A stretch of 64,000 nucleotides of DNA, from assembly GCA_011032825.1 (NCBI GenBank), contig JAADJZ010000018.1, positions 310,001-374,000 of the forward strand. The letters are read 5' to 3'. Positions within the stretch are counted from its first letter, which is position 1, and each line of letters begins with the position of its first letter. This document shows, one piece after another, positions 22,429 through 34,268 of the stretch. The DNA comes from Massariosphaeria phaeospora (lineage: Eukaryota; Ascomycota; Dothideomycetes; Pleosporales). Under the pieces are notes generated by a model. It saw nothing but the letters and a program-made list of their open reading frames with translations. It was not told the DNA's origin and did no database searches. The position numbers and the translations under genes were made by a program.

Positions 22429-25198
22429 ATGGAGTCGTCGCGCATCTTCGTGCGCGGTCTGCCGCCCAAGTTCAGCGAGGACGACGTGCGCACGCACTTC
22501 GCCCAGTTCCCTGTGACGGACGTCAAGTTTTTCCCACACCGCCGCATCGGCTATGTGGGATACCGGACGCCCGAAGATGCATCAAAAGCCGTCAAGTATT
22601 TCAACAAGTCCTTCATCCGGATGGCGAGGATCAGCGTCGAGATTGCGCGGCCTGTAAGTGCTTCTGGAGCCCAAGGCACACAGGAGCTGACGTGGGTAGT
22701 TTTCCGACACGGACCTCCCCAAGTCGCGCAGACAGCAGAAGCATGAGCAGACCGGCCCGAGGAACGACGATTATATTCCGCCGCCGAGAGATCTTGCACT
22801 CAAGCGGAAGAGGGACGACGCGGAGCAGGACCCAAAGCTAAGGGAGTTTCTTGGCGTGATGCAGCCTCCGTCGAAGAAGAACATATGGACCAACAACGAA
22901 ACACACATGGAAACTGCCGCTGACCCCATCGTCGATGTGGTAGAAGAAGTAGCCGCAGCGGAAGGCGAGAGCGAGGACGAATATCAGGTCATTACTAAGA
23001 AGCCCAAGGGCTCTCTGGAACCTGTTGCTGTGGTAACTCCACAACCGATCTTGAAGGCGGCTGCGGATTCTGAACAAGGTATCCCCGAAGTAGAACCAGA
23101 TCTGGACGAGATTATGCGAACCACCACCCCGGATGCCCCTCTAGGTGACGAGGGTCCAGTGTCCGACGCCGACTGGCTTCGCTCCCGGACGAATCGGGTG
23201 CTTGAGCTAGTGGAAGACGACGAAGTCCCTCTGCCTGCCAAGAGAGTGCAGGCCTCGGAATCCCGGGCCAAGGTTGATGGGCCTGTCGAGCTTGCAATAC
23301 AAGACGAACATGTTTCATCACCGGAAGATAGCAAGGCCAATGATGTGTCGACGTCAGAAGAGGACAAAATACGCGACACCGGTAGACTCTATCTTCGAAA
23401 CCTGCATTACGATGTCACTGAGGATGACTTGCGTGATCACTTTGCCAAATATGGTTCATTAGAAGAGGTAAGACAACCTTGTTGCTGCATGTTTCGTTCA
23501 CACTCCTCGCTATGATGAATAACCAGATAGGGACAACTGATGCTTTGCATATGATGTCCATGGGAGAGTATTTTAGTAGATGTCTCTCTTGTCTGAACAG
23601 CGATTAAAACCAACCTTACCCGCTCGTCACATGTCTTTTAGAATATCTTCTGACTGCTGTTGGTAGGTACATGTGCCCACCAAGAAGGTCGACGGCAAAA
23701 GTAAAGGGTTCGCCTTCGTCCAATTTCAGGACTCGGAGCACGCTGTCGAGGCTTTTGTGCAGAATGACAGAACCATCTTCCAAGGTCGTATACTCCACAT
23801 TCTCCATGCAGAGTCGAAGCGCGAGACCGCTCTCGATGAATTTGCCATGTCCAAGCTCCCACTCAAGAAGCAAAAAGAAATTAGGAGGAAAGTCGATGCA
23901 GCCAGGGCAGCATTCAACTGGAACTCTCTCTATCTTAACGTACGTCGATAAATTTGCACTACATCATATGGTACTAATTTCGTCAGGCTGATACGGTCAT
24001 GTCTACGCTCGCAGATCGGATGGGCATCAGTAAGGCGGAGCTCTTGGATCCGACCTCGTCCGATGCAGCTGTAAAACAGGCACACGCGGAGACCCATATC
24101 ATCCAAGAGACCAAGTCGTATTTTGCCCAACACGGAGTCGACCTGGAAGCATTCAAACGGAGTTCGAAAGGCGATCGTGCTATCCTAGTGAAAAACATTC
24201 CCTATGGAACAACACCAGATGAGGTACGTAAGTTATTCGAAGAGCACGGCACAGTGACGAGGTTCGTGATGCCACCCACTGGCATGACAGCCATCGTCGA
24301 GTTCCTGAATGGCACACAAGCGAAATCCGCATTCGGGTCTCTTTCGTACAGAAAGCTAAAAGATTCGATCCTCTACCTGGAGAAAGCGCCTAAAGATCTG
24401 TTTCAGCAAAGCGTTGTCGCACCTCCCCTGAAGACTGGACTCCCTGAAAAACCCGGGGCTAAACTGTCCGCTACAGACCTACTGCAGGATGTTCCAGCAC
24501 CAGAGATAACTAACACTGCGACGCTGTATGTACGGAACTTAAATTTCACTACTACGACCAACCTCTTACACGAAACCTTTGCTCCTCTGGCTGGTTTCCG
24601 AAGCGCCAAAGTCAAGACTAAGATCGATCCCAAGCGCGGTATGCTGTCAATGGGATTTGGATTCGTAGAATTTGACAGCCCTGAGACAGCGTCAGCGGCT
24701 TTGCGAACCATGGACGGGCATAGTCTTGAGGGACATCAGTTGAAGATCCAGGCATCTCATAGGGGAGTCGATGCTGCGGAGGAACGGCGTAAAGAGGATG
24801 TCGCAAAGAAAGCCGCCAGCACGAAGATAATCGTCAAGAACCTACCGTTCGAAGCAAGCAAGAAGGATCTGCGTGCATTGTTCACCCCTTACGGAACTCT
24901 TCGCTCGTGCAGGGTACCGAAAAAATTCGACTCATCGTCGCGTGGGTTTGGGTTCGCTGAGTTCACCACACAACGCGATGCGTCGAACGCCATGAACGCT
25001 TTAAGTAACACTCACTTACTAGGTCGTCGTCTCGTGCTCGCCTTTGCGGAGACTGAGACCGACGATCCAGAGAAAGAGTTAGAAAAGATGCAGCAGAAGG
25101 TTGGCGCGCAGGCCAACAAAGTGGCTCTCCAACGCCTCACTGCAGGAGGGCGCAAGAAATTCAACGTCGCAGGCACCGATGATCTAGACGAGGCCTGA
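22429..25198 (+). CDS. mrd1: Multiple RNA-binding domain-containing protein 1 (MRD1)
   Basis: Exons 22429-22653, 22700-23467, 23667-23939 and 23987-25198 give 825 aa. Five RRMs are visible through their RNP motifs: RIFVRGLP/RIGYVGYR at the N-terminus, RLYLRNLHYDV/KGFAFVQF, ILVKNIPYGT, LYVRNLNFTT/GFGFVEF and IIVKNLPFEA/RGFGFAEF. An acidic linker separates RRM1 from RRM2. The EFLGVMQPPSKKNIWTN segment after RRM1 is characteristic. In yeast MRD1 binds pre-rRNA in the SSU processome and is needed for the A0-A2 cleavages leading to 18S rRNA; it acts in the nucleolus. Length and domain order match the family. The second intron (199 nt) lies inside RRM2. Confidence 0.95.
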
Positions 25199-25890
25199 AA
25201 GCGTGTTCTGGTCGGCGCGACACCATCAGGTGTCCCTTGATCTGCCCCTTGCGTTCCTGACTAAGAACGCGAGGTTCCCTAGGGCCCGCCCTTTCGCCTA
25301 TATACTTCTAAGACCACCAACGTCACGCCCTTGGCACATGGTATGAAAATTTCCCTATCCGCGACAGGAGATTTTGTTGCCTACACAGGTCCGAATCAGG
25401 CGCATAGCCACGCATCGCGTTCACTACCTTGCTCCCTATGTCTTAGACGCGAAAGACATTCGTCGATCCTACACGCTCCGTCGACGCTTGTAACGTAAAA
25501 TAACTTGTTTACGACTGCTGACATTCCTACAGCCATGGAGCATTCCCGTGCCTCGTCTCCCTAGCAAAGGCTAAGTGAACAAGATGCTCCAATTAGAAGA
25601 TATTCAGACAACCGCGGTTGCCTATGCCCTTGCTCACCCTGCTAACAATGACTGAAAAAGTGTTGTTATCATTCCGGGAAATGGAGAACTCGTGGAGAGT
25701 AATTACAGCGAGGTGCTGGCGGACGCTTGACTCTGTAGTGTGTTAGCCTAATCTGAAGACGACGTTATGTCACCGTAGTGATTGCTCCACGTCGATGGTA
25801 ACCTGCCGCGCCCTGAAGAAGCGAGTCCTGCCCTCCTGACTGGCTGTCTAGACTCTCTATATCATACGCGTCTCCTACATTTCTTGCTTA
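25199..25890. other. Intergenic / upstream region of the TEA gene
   Basis: About 0.7 kb. No ORF of note. Contains CATTCC motifs at 25522, 25541 and 25670 that extend the AbaA-like site cluster described separately. Confidence 0.4.
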
Positions 25891-25972
25891 CATTCTCTCG
25901 TTCAGTCATTCAGTCATTCTTTGCTCAACTCTCTACGTTCCTTCCTCTTAGACATTCTTAGATATTCATTCT
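25891..25972 (+). promoter_or_regulatory. Cluster of CATTCT (AbaA/TEA-type) motifs upstream of the TEA-domain gene
   Basis: Four exact CATTCT hexamers at 25891, 25915, 25953 and 25967, ending 18 bp before the start codon, plus three CATTCC further upstream. CATTCY is the published binding consensus of Aspergillus AbaA, the family of the protein encoded just downstream. Autoregulation is therefore likely, but inferred. Confidence 0.55.
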
Positions 25973-25990
25973 TTTCAGCCACAAATACCA

Positions 25991-28390
25991 ATGGAACTAC
26001 ATCATCGTCCATGTGTGGTACCGTCCAATGCCCCAGCCAAATCAGACCGAGACTATCAGTTGCAGCTTACTGTACTGCAAGAGCGCTCAGCGAATAGACA
26101 ACGTGTGCACGCAACTGGGTCGACAAGATGGAAACGTCCACCGTCAACATCGACAGAGAACTGGAGCACTCGCGGACCAGCGGGGGGTAGCTACTTCACT
26201 AGTGACCTAGCAAATCAGTGGAACGGTGAGAATTCGGAAGCGCAGATCGAGGCGCAGATCGAGCAAGAGACAGACAGGCTATTGGGCGTTCTCCAGCGGT
26301 CTGATAAGTACCTGAAGTATCGTGAGAAGCAGCCTCGGAATGCGAAGGAAAAAGATACCGTATGGCCTCCTAACCTAGAGCGCGCCTTTTTCAAAGGTAA
26401 TCATCTTCCTACTGTCCATTGACTTGTGCCGCTGACATGTACACTAGGCTTGGTAAGATGGCCACCCATGGGTCGTCGCAAGCTCATGCTTGATGGAGAA
26501 CTCCGTGGCCGGAATGAATTGGTAGCAATCTCCATCTTCAGGGACACAGGGGAGGATCGTGATAGGAAGAAGGTATCAAGCCACATACAGGTCTTGAAGG
26601 AGAAGCTCTTCGACCAACCGGAGAGTAAGTGGCGCAGGGTACCGTTCTGCGTGATGCATGGTTGCTGACCGTGTGTAGTTCTAGCGTACATGGCCAAGAC
26701 GGACTCGGCCAAGAGGAAGAACCGCAGTGCCCACGTTGCGCAATTGCGGAGCCGGCACCATTCATCAGCTCAGAGTACCAAATATGCCTACACGAACCAA
26801 CCAAGCTCTGAACCATGGTCGGGCTATGGAGCGATGCCATCAGATGTCACACTTGCCAGTATGCGATGCTATCCCGACTCGGACGCGGCCTTTACCGTTA
26901 CGGATTTCGGAATGATTGTAAAAAACAAGAACAAGGAGCGTTTCCACACTCTAACACAACTAGCTGACCCTGCAATGCTCGGGGCCCTCAACATCACCGA
27001 CGTAACAACCTGGCACAAACAATATCCCGAGCTGGAGTTCCATCAAACTGATGACTTCAAGGATCGGCAAGTTCTCGTCTGCGACGCGTCCATCAAACTA
27101 ATGACACAACCACAACCTCAAGAGTCAGAGTTGTTCTCCCGCATCGACCTCACTAGCCAGGCTGACCTCTCTCTATTCGAATCCTTCCAGTACCGCACCC
27201 GCTTCCATGATAATGGGAAAGTCGCAATCCAGGTCAACGAAGAGAAACAAGTGAGGGAGGTACTTCGTCAGTGCGAATATGAACCTGAAACGGGACGAGT
27301 CGAGATACCATTTGGGAGTAATTTCTGGGTTCACCGGATACCCGAGCTGAGCAAGAAGATGAGAATCGCGCGAATGGCCGAGGAAAGTGAGGACAGGAGT
27401 GCTAAACAGGCGGAAGTGCGGAAGTCATTGCAGAGCCTAACTGCAGTGCAGGATGTCTACGGTGTCCACAGAGATACAGGCGAGGCTCATTGTTTCCTGA
27501 CCATTCTGTGGCGATTCGACCAGACCAGAAGTAGCAACGACGCTGGGAAAATGACATGGCGTGTCGTCAACTTTGCTCCTGATGAGCAGCGATGGATGAA
27601 GACGGAGATGTTCGATGCAGTGAAAGAGTCGAAGGCGTTGCTCAACGGCACCACGGCAATGGCGCCAGTCACGCTATACCCTTCGCTTGGGCTGGATTTT
27701 GCTCAGAATCCATTCTCACAAGAACCGCCGCCATTGGATCTCGACATGGCCCTCGAAGGCATGACGGATTTTTCACAGCCGAACTCGGCAATTGCATCGA
27801 GCATGGCTACGGACTTTTCCCAGGCGCACTCGTTGCCCAGTCTCACACACTCGCAGGACCCCTCGGGCGCCCAGTCGCAGGATTTCTACGATGCGAACGA
27901 CTTTGACTTTAACGGCGGTCACATCAGTATTGCAGGTTGTCTCGAGCCGCCCATCAACCTAGGCGCCTACGAGACCTACTCCCATGCGCCGTCGTTGACT
28001 CTGAACCCTATCGTGGGCCTTGGGCACGATCATACGGACAGTCCGTTTGGGGATTTGGGTCTCGGTGGCACGATGCCTGACTGCTACTCGGCAAAACCGG
28101 CATGGCACCATCCCGACCTAGTGCCGCGACTCGAGGGCGTCGCTGAGCAGACTCACGGCATTTTGGACCATGTGACGCACGGCTCTGATATTGCCGGCCA
28201 TGGAGTGCTGCACGACGGGCAGCTGGCTCACGGGCTGTGGAAGTTGCAAAGCGCGTTTGCCGACGACACGGGTGTTGGGGCTGATGGGCGGCCCAAGGAC
28301 GAGGCGCTCTCTCAAGATCAGAGCCACGGAGCTTTGCAGATGATGGATCGAGACGTGGGGGCGAGAGATGATCGCTTCACGCTCTACTGA
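25991..28390 (+). CDS. abaA: AbaA-like TEA/ATTS-domain transcription factor
   Basis: Exons 25991-26396, 26448-26624 and 26679-28390 give 764 aa. The TEA DNA-binding domain spans about residues 124-195 across both introns: VWPPNLERAFFKG, then LVRWPPMGRRKLML, RGRNELVAISIF and DRKKVSSHIQVLKEKL. The rest lacks a clear domain and is Asp/Ser/Pro-rich towards the C-terminus, as expected for an activation region. In Aspergillus AbaA drives the middle phase of conidiophore development (phialide differentiation) and activates its own gene. Here the closest family is AbaA, but a TEC1-like role in another lineage cannot be excluded. The coding start follows directly on the CATTCT cluster. Confidence 0.88.
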
Positions 28391-29282
28391 TGTTCCCCAT
28401 GGCAATTGGGAGGTGAGGCTTGCTTGCTTGCTTGCTTGCTGGCACACAAGAGGTGGACTTTTTTCCTTTGTTCGATGGACGCCGCTGTGCACGATTCACG
28501 ATCTATCATCAACTCTCGTTGTCATTTTCATATACCATTCAGATAATATAATATAGTAGTAATTGAGCAGTAGCACGGAATCAGCATCAACTCGCAGTTC
28601 ACAGCCACTAAGCACCGTCGGTCGGGTTTGTCTCAAGCCTTGACCGCCGTTGACTCAAGCCACGGTGCCCTAGACAGCAACGGGAAACTGGAGGACGGAG
28701 GGAAACGTGCTGGGGAGCGGGAAGAGGGGTGTTTGTCTTAGCAAAGCTCCCGGCGGGCGGCGGCAGTGGCGTCGGGGCGTTGTTGCCGTTGTCGGGCGGT
28801 TTGCCCGGAGTAGTCGGCAGTGGGCAGTGGGCAGTGGGCAGGAAGGTGCGGTGCAGGAGCAGGGGAGGTGGGACGTCAGTTGTTGCCGTGTCTCTCTCGT
28901 CTTGCCTGTGTGAGCGCTCAACTTCACTCGACGTCACCCGCTAAACTTCACCCCGCTGGCGAGACGTCGCAACGACACCCCTCAGCGCCCTGTCCAAAAG
29001 CCACACCGCCCCCAACGGCAAACGCGGTGTCGCGCAATCACCTGCACACTAACCGCCCGTGGACGGCCTACTCGGCAAGCCAGCCCTCGCAAACAAACAA
29101 TGGCCGGTGAAGACCTGCGCAGATACTTAATCGTCCCAGTGGCCCTCCATCCTCTTCCTCAAGCTCCCCTCTTCCAAGCCCCCGCTCCAGCCTTCCCAAG
29201 TTCCAACGCTCACTTCTGCCTCTGCGCTGCTATCAGCCGCCCCCATCTGCGCGTCCGCAACCGCTGGCCTGCAGCTGCAACC
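28391..29282. other. Intergenic with simple repeats; promoter of the dsRBD-like gene
   Basis: Contains a GCTT tetranucleotide run (28418-28440) in the 3' region of the TEA gene and a GGCAGTG-type tandem repeat (28816-28842). The frame of the next gene stays open back to an ATG at 29100, so up to 61 extra N-terminal codons are possible. Confidence 0.45.
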
Positions 29283-30840
29283 ATGGAGCTCGACGGCCCC
29301 GCTGCTGCTGCCCCGCTGCCCCCCCCAACGCTACCGTCCCATGCCGGCGCGCCGGCGACCGACAACACCACCACCGCGCCGGCTGGAGGACCTATGGACC
29401 GCGTCTGCAGTCTCGACGAGTACATGACCTCGCACCAGCCCGACATGGACGCCCTCCAAGAGCAGCACCAGCAACAAACCGGAAAGTCAACCCCCACCAC
29501 GGCGCCGCAGCAGCCCGCCCCGCTCGCGCCCGTCGCCGTCGGAGCGCGCAGCTCGCGCAACACCATCGCGCTGCACGAAAAGTACCAGGCGCTCGGCATC
29601 CAGCCACCCATGCTCGCCTTCTCGGGCAGCTCGCATGAGGGCTGGAATGTCCAGACGGACTTTCTGGGCGTGAAGCTGGAGGCCCGAGGCCCGTTCAGCA
29701 ACAAGCAAGAGGCCAAGGAGGTCTTATCCGGGCAGGCTTTGGCCGTGATCAAGAGCCAGGAGAACGATGGTACCTTGCGAGCCGTGGTGCGGTGCAAGAA
29801 GAGCGCTGGTGGCGGTGGGGTCGACTCAAAGGGTGAGCCTGTGGTGAATTACATCGGGCAGTTGCTGGGTATGTGTCCGTCTTTTCTGCTTCACACACTG
29901 CGGCTTCTCTCGACCTTTTCTTGTTTATTTCTAGACTGTTGCCATTTTGTGCTGACCATGCTTTCCTCCCCCAGAGTTCCAGCGCGCCCGCAACGCCGAC
30001 CAGCCCACCTACACCGACTACCAGCTCGGCCGCTACTACTCCTGCACACTGACCCTCGAAAGCCACCCAACGCCCTTCGGCTCGACCACCACCTCGTTCC
30101 CGTCGAAGAAGGCCGCCCGTCAGGACGCAGCGCGCTGCGCCGTCGAGCACTTCCAAGCCGCGGGTGTGTGGCCCAAGAACATCGCGAATGTCGGGGGCAT
30201 CAAGAAGAAAGCAAAAGGACCGACTGCCGCTACTACTAACAACAACAACAACAACATCAAAACTGAGTCTTCCCAACCTCAACCCCAACCCCTCACAAAC
30301 GGCGCCATCGGCACCGAGAGTTACGCATCCCGCGTCGCGACCCTTGCGTGCACCCTCTCCCTCACCACACCCGAATGGCGCTACCACCCCGAGCAGCCCG
30401 GCGACAACGGCGGCTCAGGCTTCCACACGGTAACATGTCACTTCAAGAACGGCGGCGTGAATGCCGGCCCCATCGGTGAAGTGCGTCACCAGTACGGCAA
30501 GAAGAAGGCCAAGGAGGAGTGTGCGAAGCGCACGCTGGAGTATCTGGAGGGCGTGCGAGAGCGGCGCGTCGCGTTGGGCCGGCGCATGATGGAGAGGGTT
30601 GCGGAGGACGACGGTGGCACGGGAGTGGTGGATGGGGCGGCACCGAGACTGAGGGAGGAGCGCGAGGAGGGAGGTGTGGTAGTCAAGATGGAGGAAGGGG
30701 AGGAACAAGGTGTGGCTGTCAAGATGGAAGAAGGCGAGGAACAAGGTGTGGCGGTTAAGATGGAGAGCAGTGACGGCGAGGACGGCTTCGAAGACGCGCT
30801 CGAGGAGCTCGACGAGGCGGTCATCAAGGGCGACGTCTAG
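29283..30840 (+). CDS. Double-stranded-RNA-binding-like protein with C-terminal VKME repeats
   Basis: Exons 29283-29868 and 29975-30840 (intron 106 nt, GTATGT...CAG) give 483 aa. The segment NYIGQLLEFQRARNADQPTY, continuing to a FPSKKAARQDAARCAVEHF helix, resembles a dsRBD. A second related block is SYASRVATLACTLSL, with KKKAKEECAKRTLEYL near residue 385. Upstream, GWNVQTDFLGVKLEARGPFSNKQEAKEVLS looks like a third degenerate copy. The N-terminus is Ala/Pro-rich. The C-terminus carries three tandem VKME units (two of them VKMEEGEEQG) and ends in an acidic helix. Function unknown; RNA binding is inferred. The ATG at 29283 was chosen because the sequence before it is low complexity. Confidence 0.75.
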
Positions 30841-32502
30841 TCTTCTCGGTGACTAGGAAGCGAAGGCCTTAGGACACAAGCTATCGCCTGAACACACGGG
30901 TTGGGCTGAGCTACGCCCTCCTATCTCCAGGACAAGCACACACACACACTACCTACACACCCCCAACATCTACGGTTAACGATCAACCAACTAATACTTG
31001 ATTCAGCTCAGCTCAGCTCAGCTCAACTCCGCCATTCCAAAATCCCGAGAACGACAAAAGCGTAGACAACAGTCCTGTTATCTGTCTCCAGAAAGACAGC
31101 AGGAGGAAGTGGAAATGGCGCAAACACTGCCACCCAGCCACCTACCCACCTACCCATCTCCTCGTTCTTTCTTTTCCATCGTTTTAAGTCGCCTCGCGAT
31201 GACATGAGATGGAGAGTGCACCAAACGGATTGGAAACCTGGAACTGGACTGGACCTGGACCTGGACTGGCACTTATGTAATATGAACATACATGTATAAC
31301 GGATTAATTGGAATATAACATCTACGGATTGTTCGGAAAGAAACTATTGTCATTGTCAGCTACTTGTGCCCCCTTGCTTGCAGTGGCATGTATATGTGTG
31401 TGGTGGTCGAACGACTGAGTGGCTGGCTTGACTGAACTAACTAATGTGTCTTTGTGTGCAGGAAATAGGTAGATGGGTAGGTAGGTAACGTATCCGTCTA
31501 TCCATCCATCCCTATATCCCCACCCAGCTTCCCCACGCCCGTCGACAAAAACCTCCCCGACAGTCGGCCACTTCGTCTACAGAAGGAAACACCATCTATC
31601 TACCTACCCATCCTGGATATCTGGATATACATCACCTCACTCCACACCCTTTTCTTTCTACGCTTCAAAACCGCCCCGGCAGGCACATACCATACATATA
31701 TACCAAGCTCTCACTCACTCACTCACTCACTCACTCATACGTTCATTCATCCATTCATACGTTTATTCCGGGTTCTCACACCCCACACCTCTCACACCGC
31801 CACACTGCTTCAACTTTCAACTTTCAACGCTGCGAGCCATGTAGGTGAAAACGCACAGTACGGTACGGTCATTGGTCCATACATTGTATGTGCTATATGT
31901 ATGTGCATGTGCTATGCATGCTTTGGCGAAAACACACAGTAAAGTAAGCAAGTGAGTAGAATATCCCACTAGTCAGTCTATGTAGGTAGCACACACCCAC
32001 ACACACACAGACGCGTAATATCCCCCCCACTAGCATAATTGACACGCAGAAGCCGGCCGTTAGGGGGGGAGGGGGGGGGAAACCGAAGAGAAAGGAAGAA
32101 CGAGCACATTGAGGGCGCACAGTCAGCGCAAAACTCTGACATCTGATTCCTGCTATGAACTTTTTGAATTTTGGGGGGGACAAACCACCGGACTGAGCTG
32201 AAGTGTTCTGAGGCGTAGTACCCTACGTCGTTTTGGAGCGTGTCTACAGATACACTCACGTAACAGCCACAGACAGACAGAAAAAGAAATCGTGACACTT
32301 CAGAGGGAGAGAAACAAGACAACCGCAACCATCGCATGCTCGCTTCCAGCCCCAGTTTAACGCCTGACGCCGTTACTGCGAAGCCGTCGATGCATCTGTC
32401 GGCGCTTGCACGGAAGGCCGAGGTAAAATTGGTACATTCGATCTTGTGTTCGTCTTCATCCCTGCACGCGAATCTACACAGACAGACGTCAATCACAGCA
32501 GT
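30841..32502. other. Long convergent intergenic region with microsatellites
   Basis: About 1.7 kb between two 3' ends, poor in ORFs. Contains a TCAC tetranucleotide run at about 31709-31737, CA/CCAC-rich stretches near 30930-30960 and 31988-32010, and a G-run at 32065-32080. No gene called; probably long 3' UTRs. Confidence 0.5.
31709..31737. repeat. (TCAC)n microsatellite
   Basis: At least six consecutive TCAC units in non-coding DNA. Confidence 0.85.
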
Positions 32503-34268
32503 TCAAGGCGCGGTACTGTCGGTCTTCCTCTTACTGCGATCACGCTTCTTGGCGGCCGGCTTTTCAGCTACCGGCGCCTCTTCCTCGGCTTCCGTGTTGC
32601 GCGTGGTGCGGCCGCTCTTCGTCTTCTTCTTGGTGTCGTCTGGCGTGGGTTCTTTGGCCGAGGCAGGCGCAATGGGAACGGGCTGCGCGTTGGCGGCTAG
32701 CTTCTTCTTCCTGTCCTTCTTGGTGGTGGCGGGAGTCGCGACCTCGACGTTGGAGTTGGGCGCAGGGGCCTGAGTGGCTTGTCGGCTTGCTGGGAGCGGG
32801 ATAGGGACCGTGGTCTGAGCAAAGCTAGCAGGCGCAATCAGGACGGGTGGATGGCTGCCGTTCATGGCAGGAGTCTCGGTCATTTTCTGGCGCTTGTTTG
32901 CCCTGGGGGTCTTCGTATTCGCAGCCGGAGGGGCGGGAGTCTTGGCTACGGGAGTCGGCGCTGGGACTTCTTCGTCGTCGTCAGATTCAGCGTCCGAGTC
33001 GAGAGCACCAGCTTCGGCTTCGTCCGAGCCCTCTTCATCATCGTGAGTGACGGCAACTTCAGCACCGGTGACACCAAGGGTCTGTTGATACGCTGCCCAC
33101 TCCACTTTGAATTTCTCCATGGATTCGCGATAGGACACTCTCCATTTCTGTAATTGCGTGTTAGCACGTTGTCAATATAATACCACAATTGGATACTGAC
33201 CTCTTTCCCTTCTTCGGCCATCTCATTCCACCTCTTGTTCACCTCCAGATTGACTGCATTGGGCTCCAGCTTATCGTCGGGACCAAGCTGGGCCTCGAGG
33301 TCATGCTTGATATACGGTCTAGCCTGCTGCGCGTACAGGAACGCTGCCGTCAGCGGCCTCTTGGGCGCATTGGGATCCCGCTCCTTCTTCTTGTCGTTTC
33401 GCTTGCGCTTCTTCTTCTCAGGCGGCGCCCCGGCCCCAGCAGCAGTAGCAGCAGCAGCAGCAGCAGTGGCTGAAGGTGCTGGAGTCGCAGCAGGTGCCGA
33501 CACAGTAACAGCCTGGCTCACGGTCTGGGTAGCGTTTGTAGCGGCTTCGAGAGCAGCGTGTGCCGTGGCAGCAATGTTGGGCGGTAGTTGCACGTTGTCG
33601 AGAGTGCCCTGTCCGCCCTCCAGGATCGAGGACGTGTGGTGCATGTACGCGCGCAGCAGCTCATTGAGGCCAGACTGGACATGGGCGAGGCCTTCTTGGA
33701 GGTTCGAGAGCGACACAATGACCTGTTGGAAATTATCAACGTTAGCGGTGCCTGCGGGGGTAGCCTTTTTCTTTGCGGCGCGTCGCTTCGCAGCAGGTTT
33801 AGACGTGGGCAGCGGCGGCGGCGGCGGCGGCATGGACGCCATAGCACAGAGGTGTCGCCGAGTCGAAGCGACCAGACGTGCAGCGGTGTTGGAGGGAAGA
33901 ATGCGATGGGGGGCGTGGCCGTGCTGCTGTGGCCCTCTGGCCACGCCCGGTTCATCGTGACGCCGTGGAGGGAAAGCGCGTCCCAACGAGCGCAAACTAC
34001 TGATTTGTGGGAGGAGCACGTACCGAATCTCTAGTTTTGACCTGCGCAAGTCAGCGTCGTTCGCTGGCAAAGCGTTGGAGAGGTGCCTGGTAGCGGGCTC
34101 TTGTCCTTGCCCACAGTCGCAAGCCCGACGCGACGGCAGCGCGCGGCGTGCGAGTGCAAGTAATCAAGAGAGGCTGGCTGGGAGAGCGGCGGCACTTACA
34201 AATTGGTCGACGGACACCATCATCTCAGCCTGCGGGCCAGCGCCGGGCGTGTCCGACTTTTTCGCCAT
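32503..34268 (-). CDS. HMG-box protein, NHP10/INO80-subunit-like
   Basis: Exons 34268-34200, 34041-34024 (18 nt), 33722-33201 and 33147-32503 give 417 aa. The N-terminus reads VSVDQF-VKTRDS-VIVSLSNLQ, a helical region followed by LNELLRAYMHH. A Lys-rich segment KKKRKRNDKKKERDPNAPKRP leads into an HMG box (FLYAQQARPYIK to RWNEMAEEGKEKWRVSYRESMEKF). The C-terminal 200 residues are acidic, then Lys/Pro-rich and disordered. This layout resembles fungal NHP10-type proteins that help INO80 bind DNA; the assignment is by architecture. The TRDS microexon is supported by its phase and similarity to family N-termini. The open frame before exon 3 offers an alternative start at 33844 (MASMPPPPPP). Confidence 0.78.

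Noticed and set aside
29100..29282. N-terminal extension of the dsRBD-like gene from the ATG at 29100
   Set aside because: In frame and possible, but Pro/Ala-rich without conserved features; the ATG at 29283 was preferred, with low certainty.
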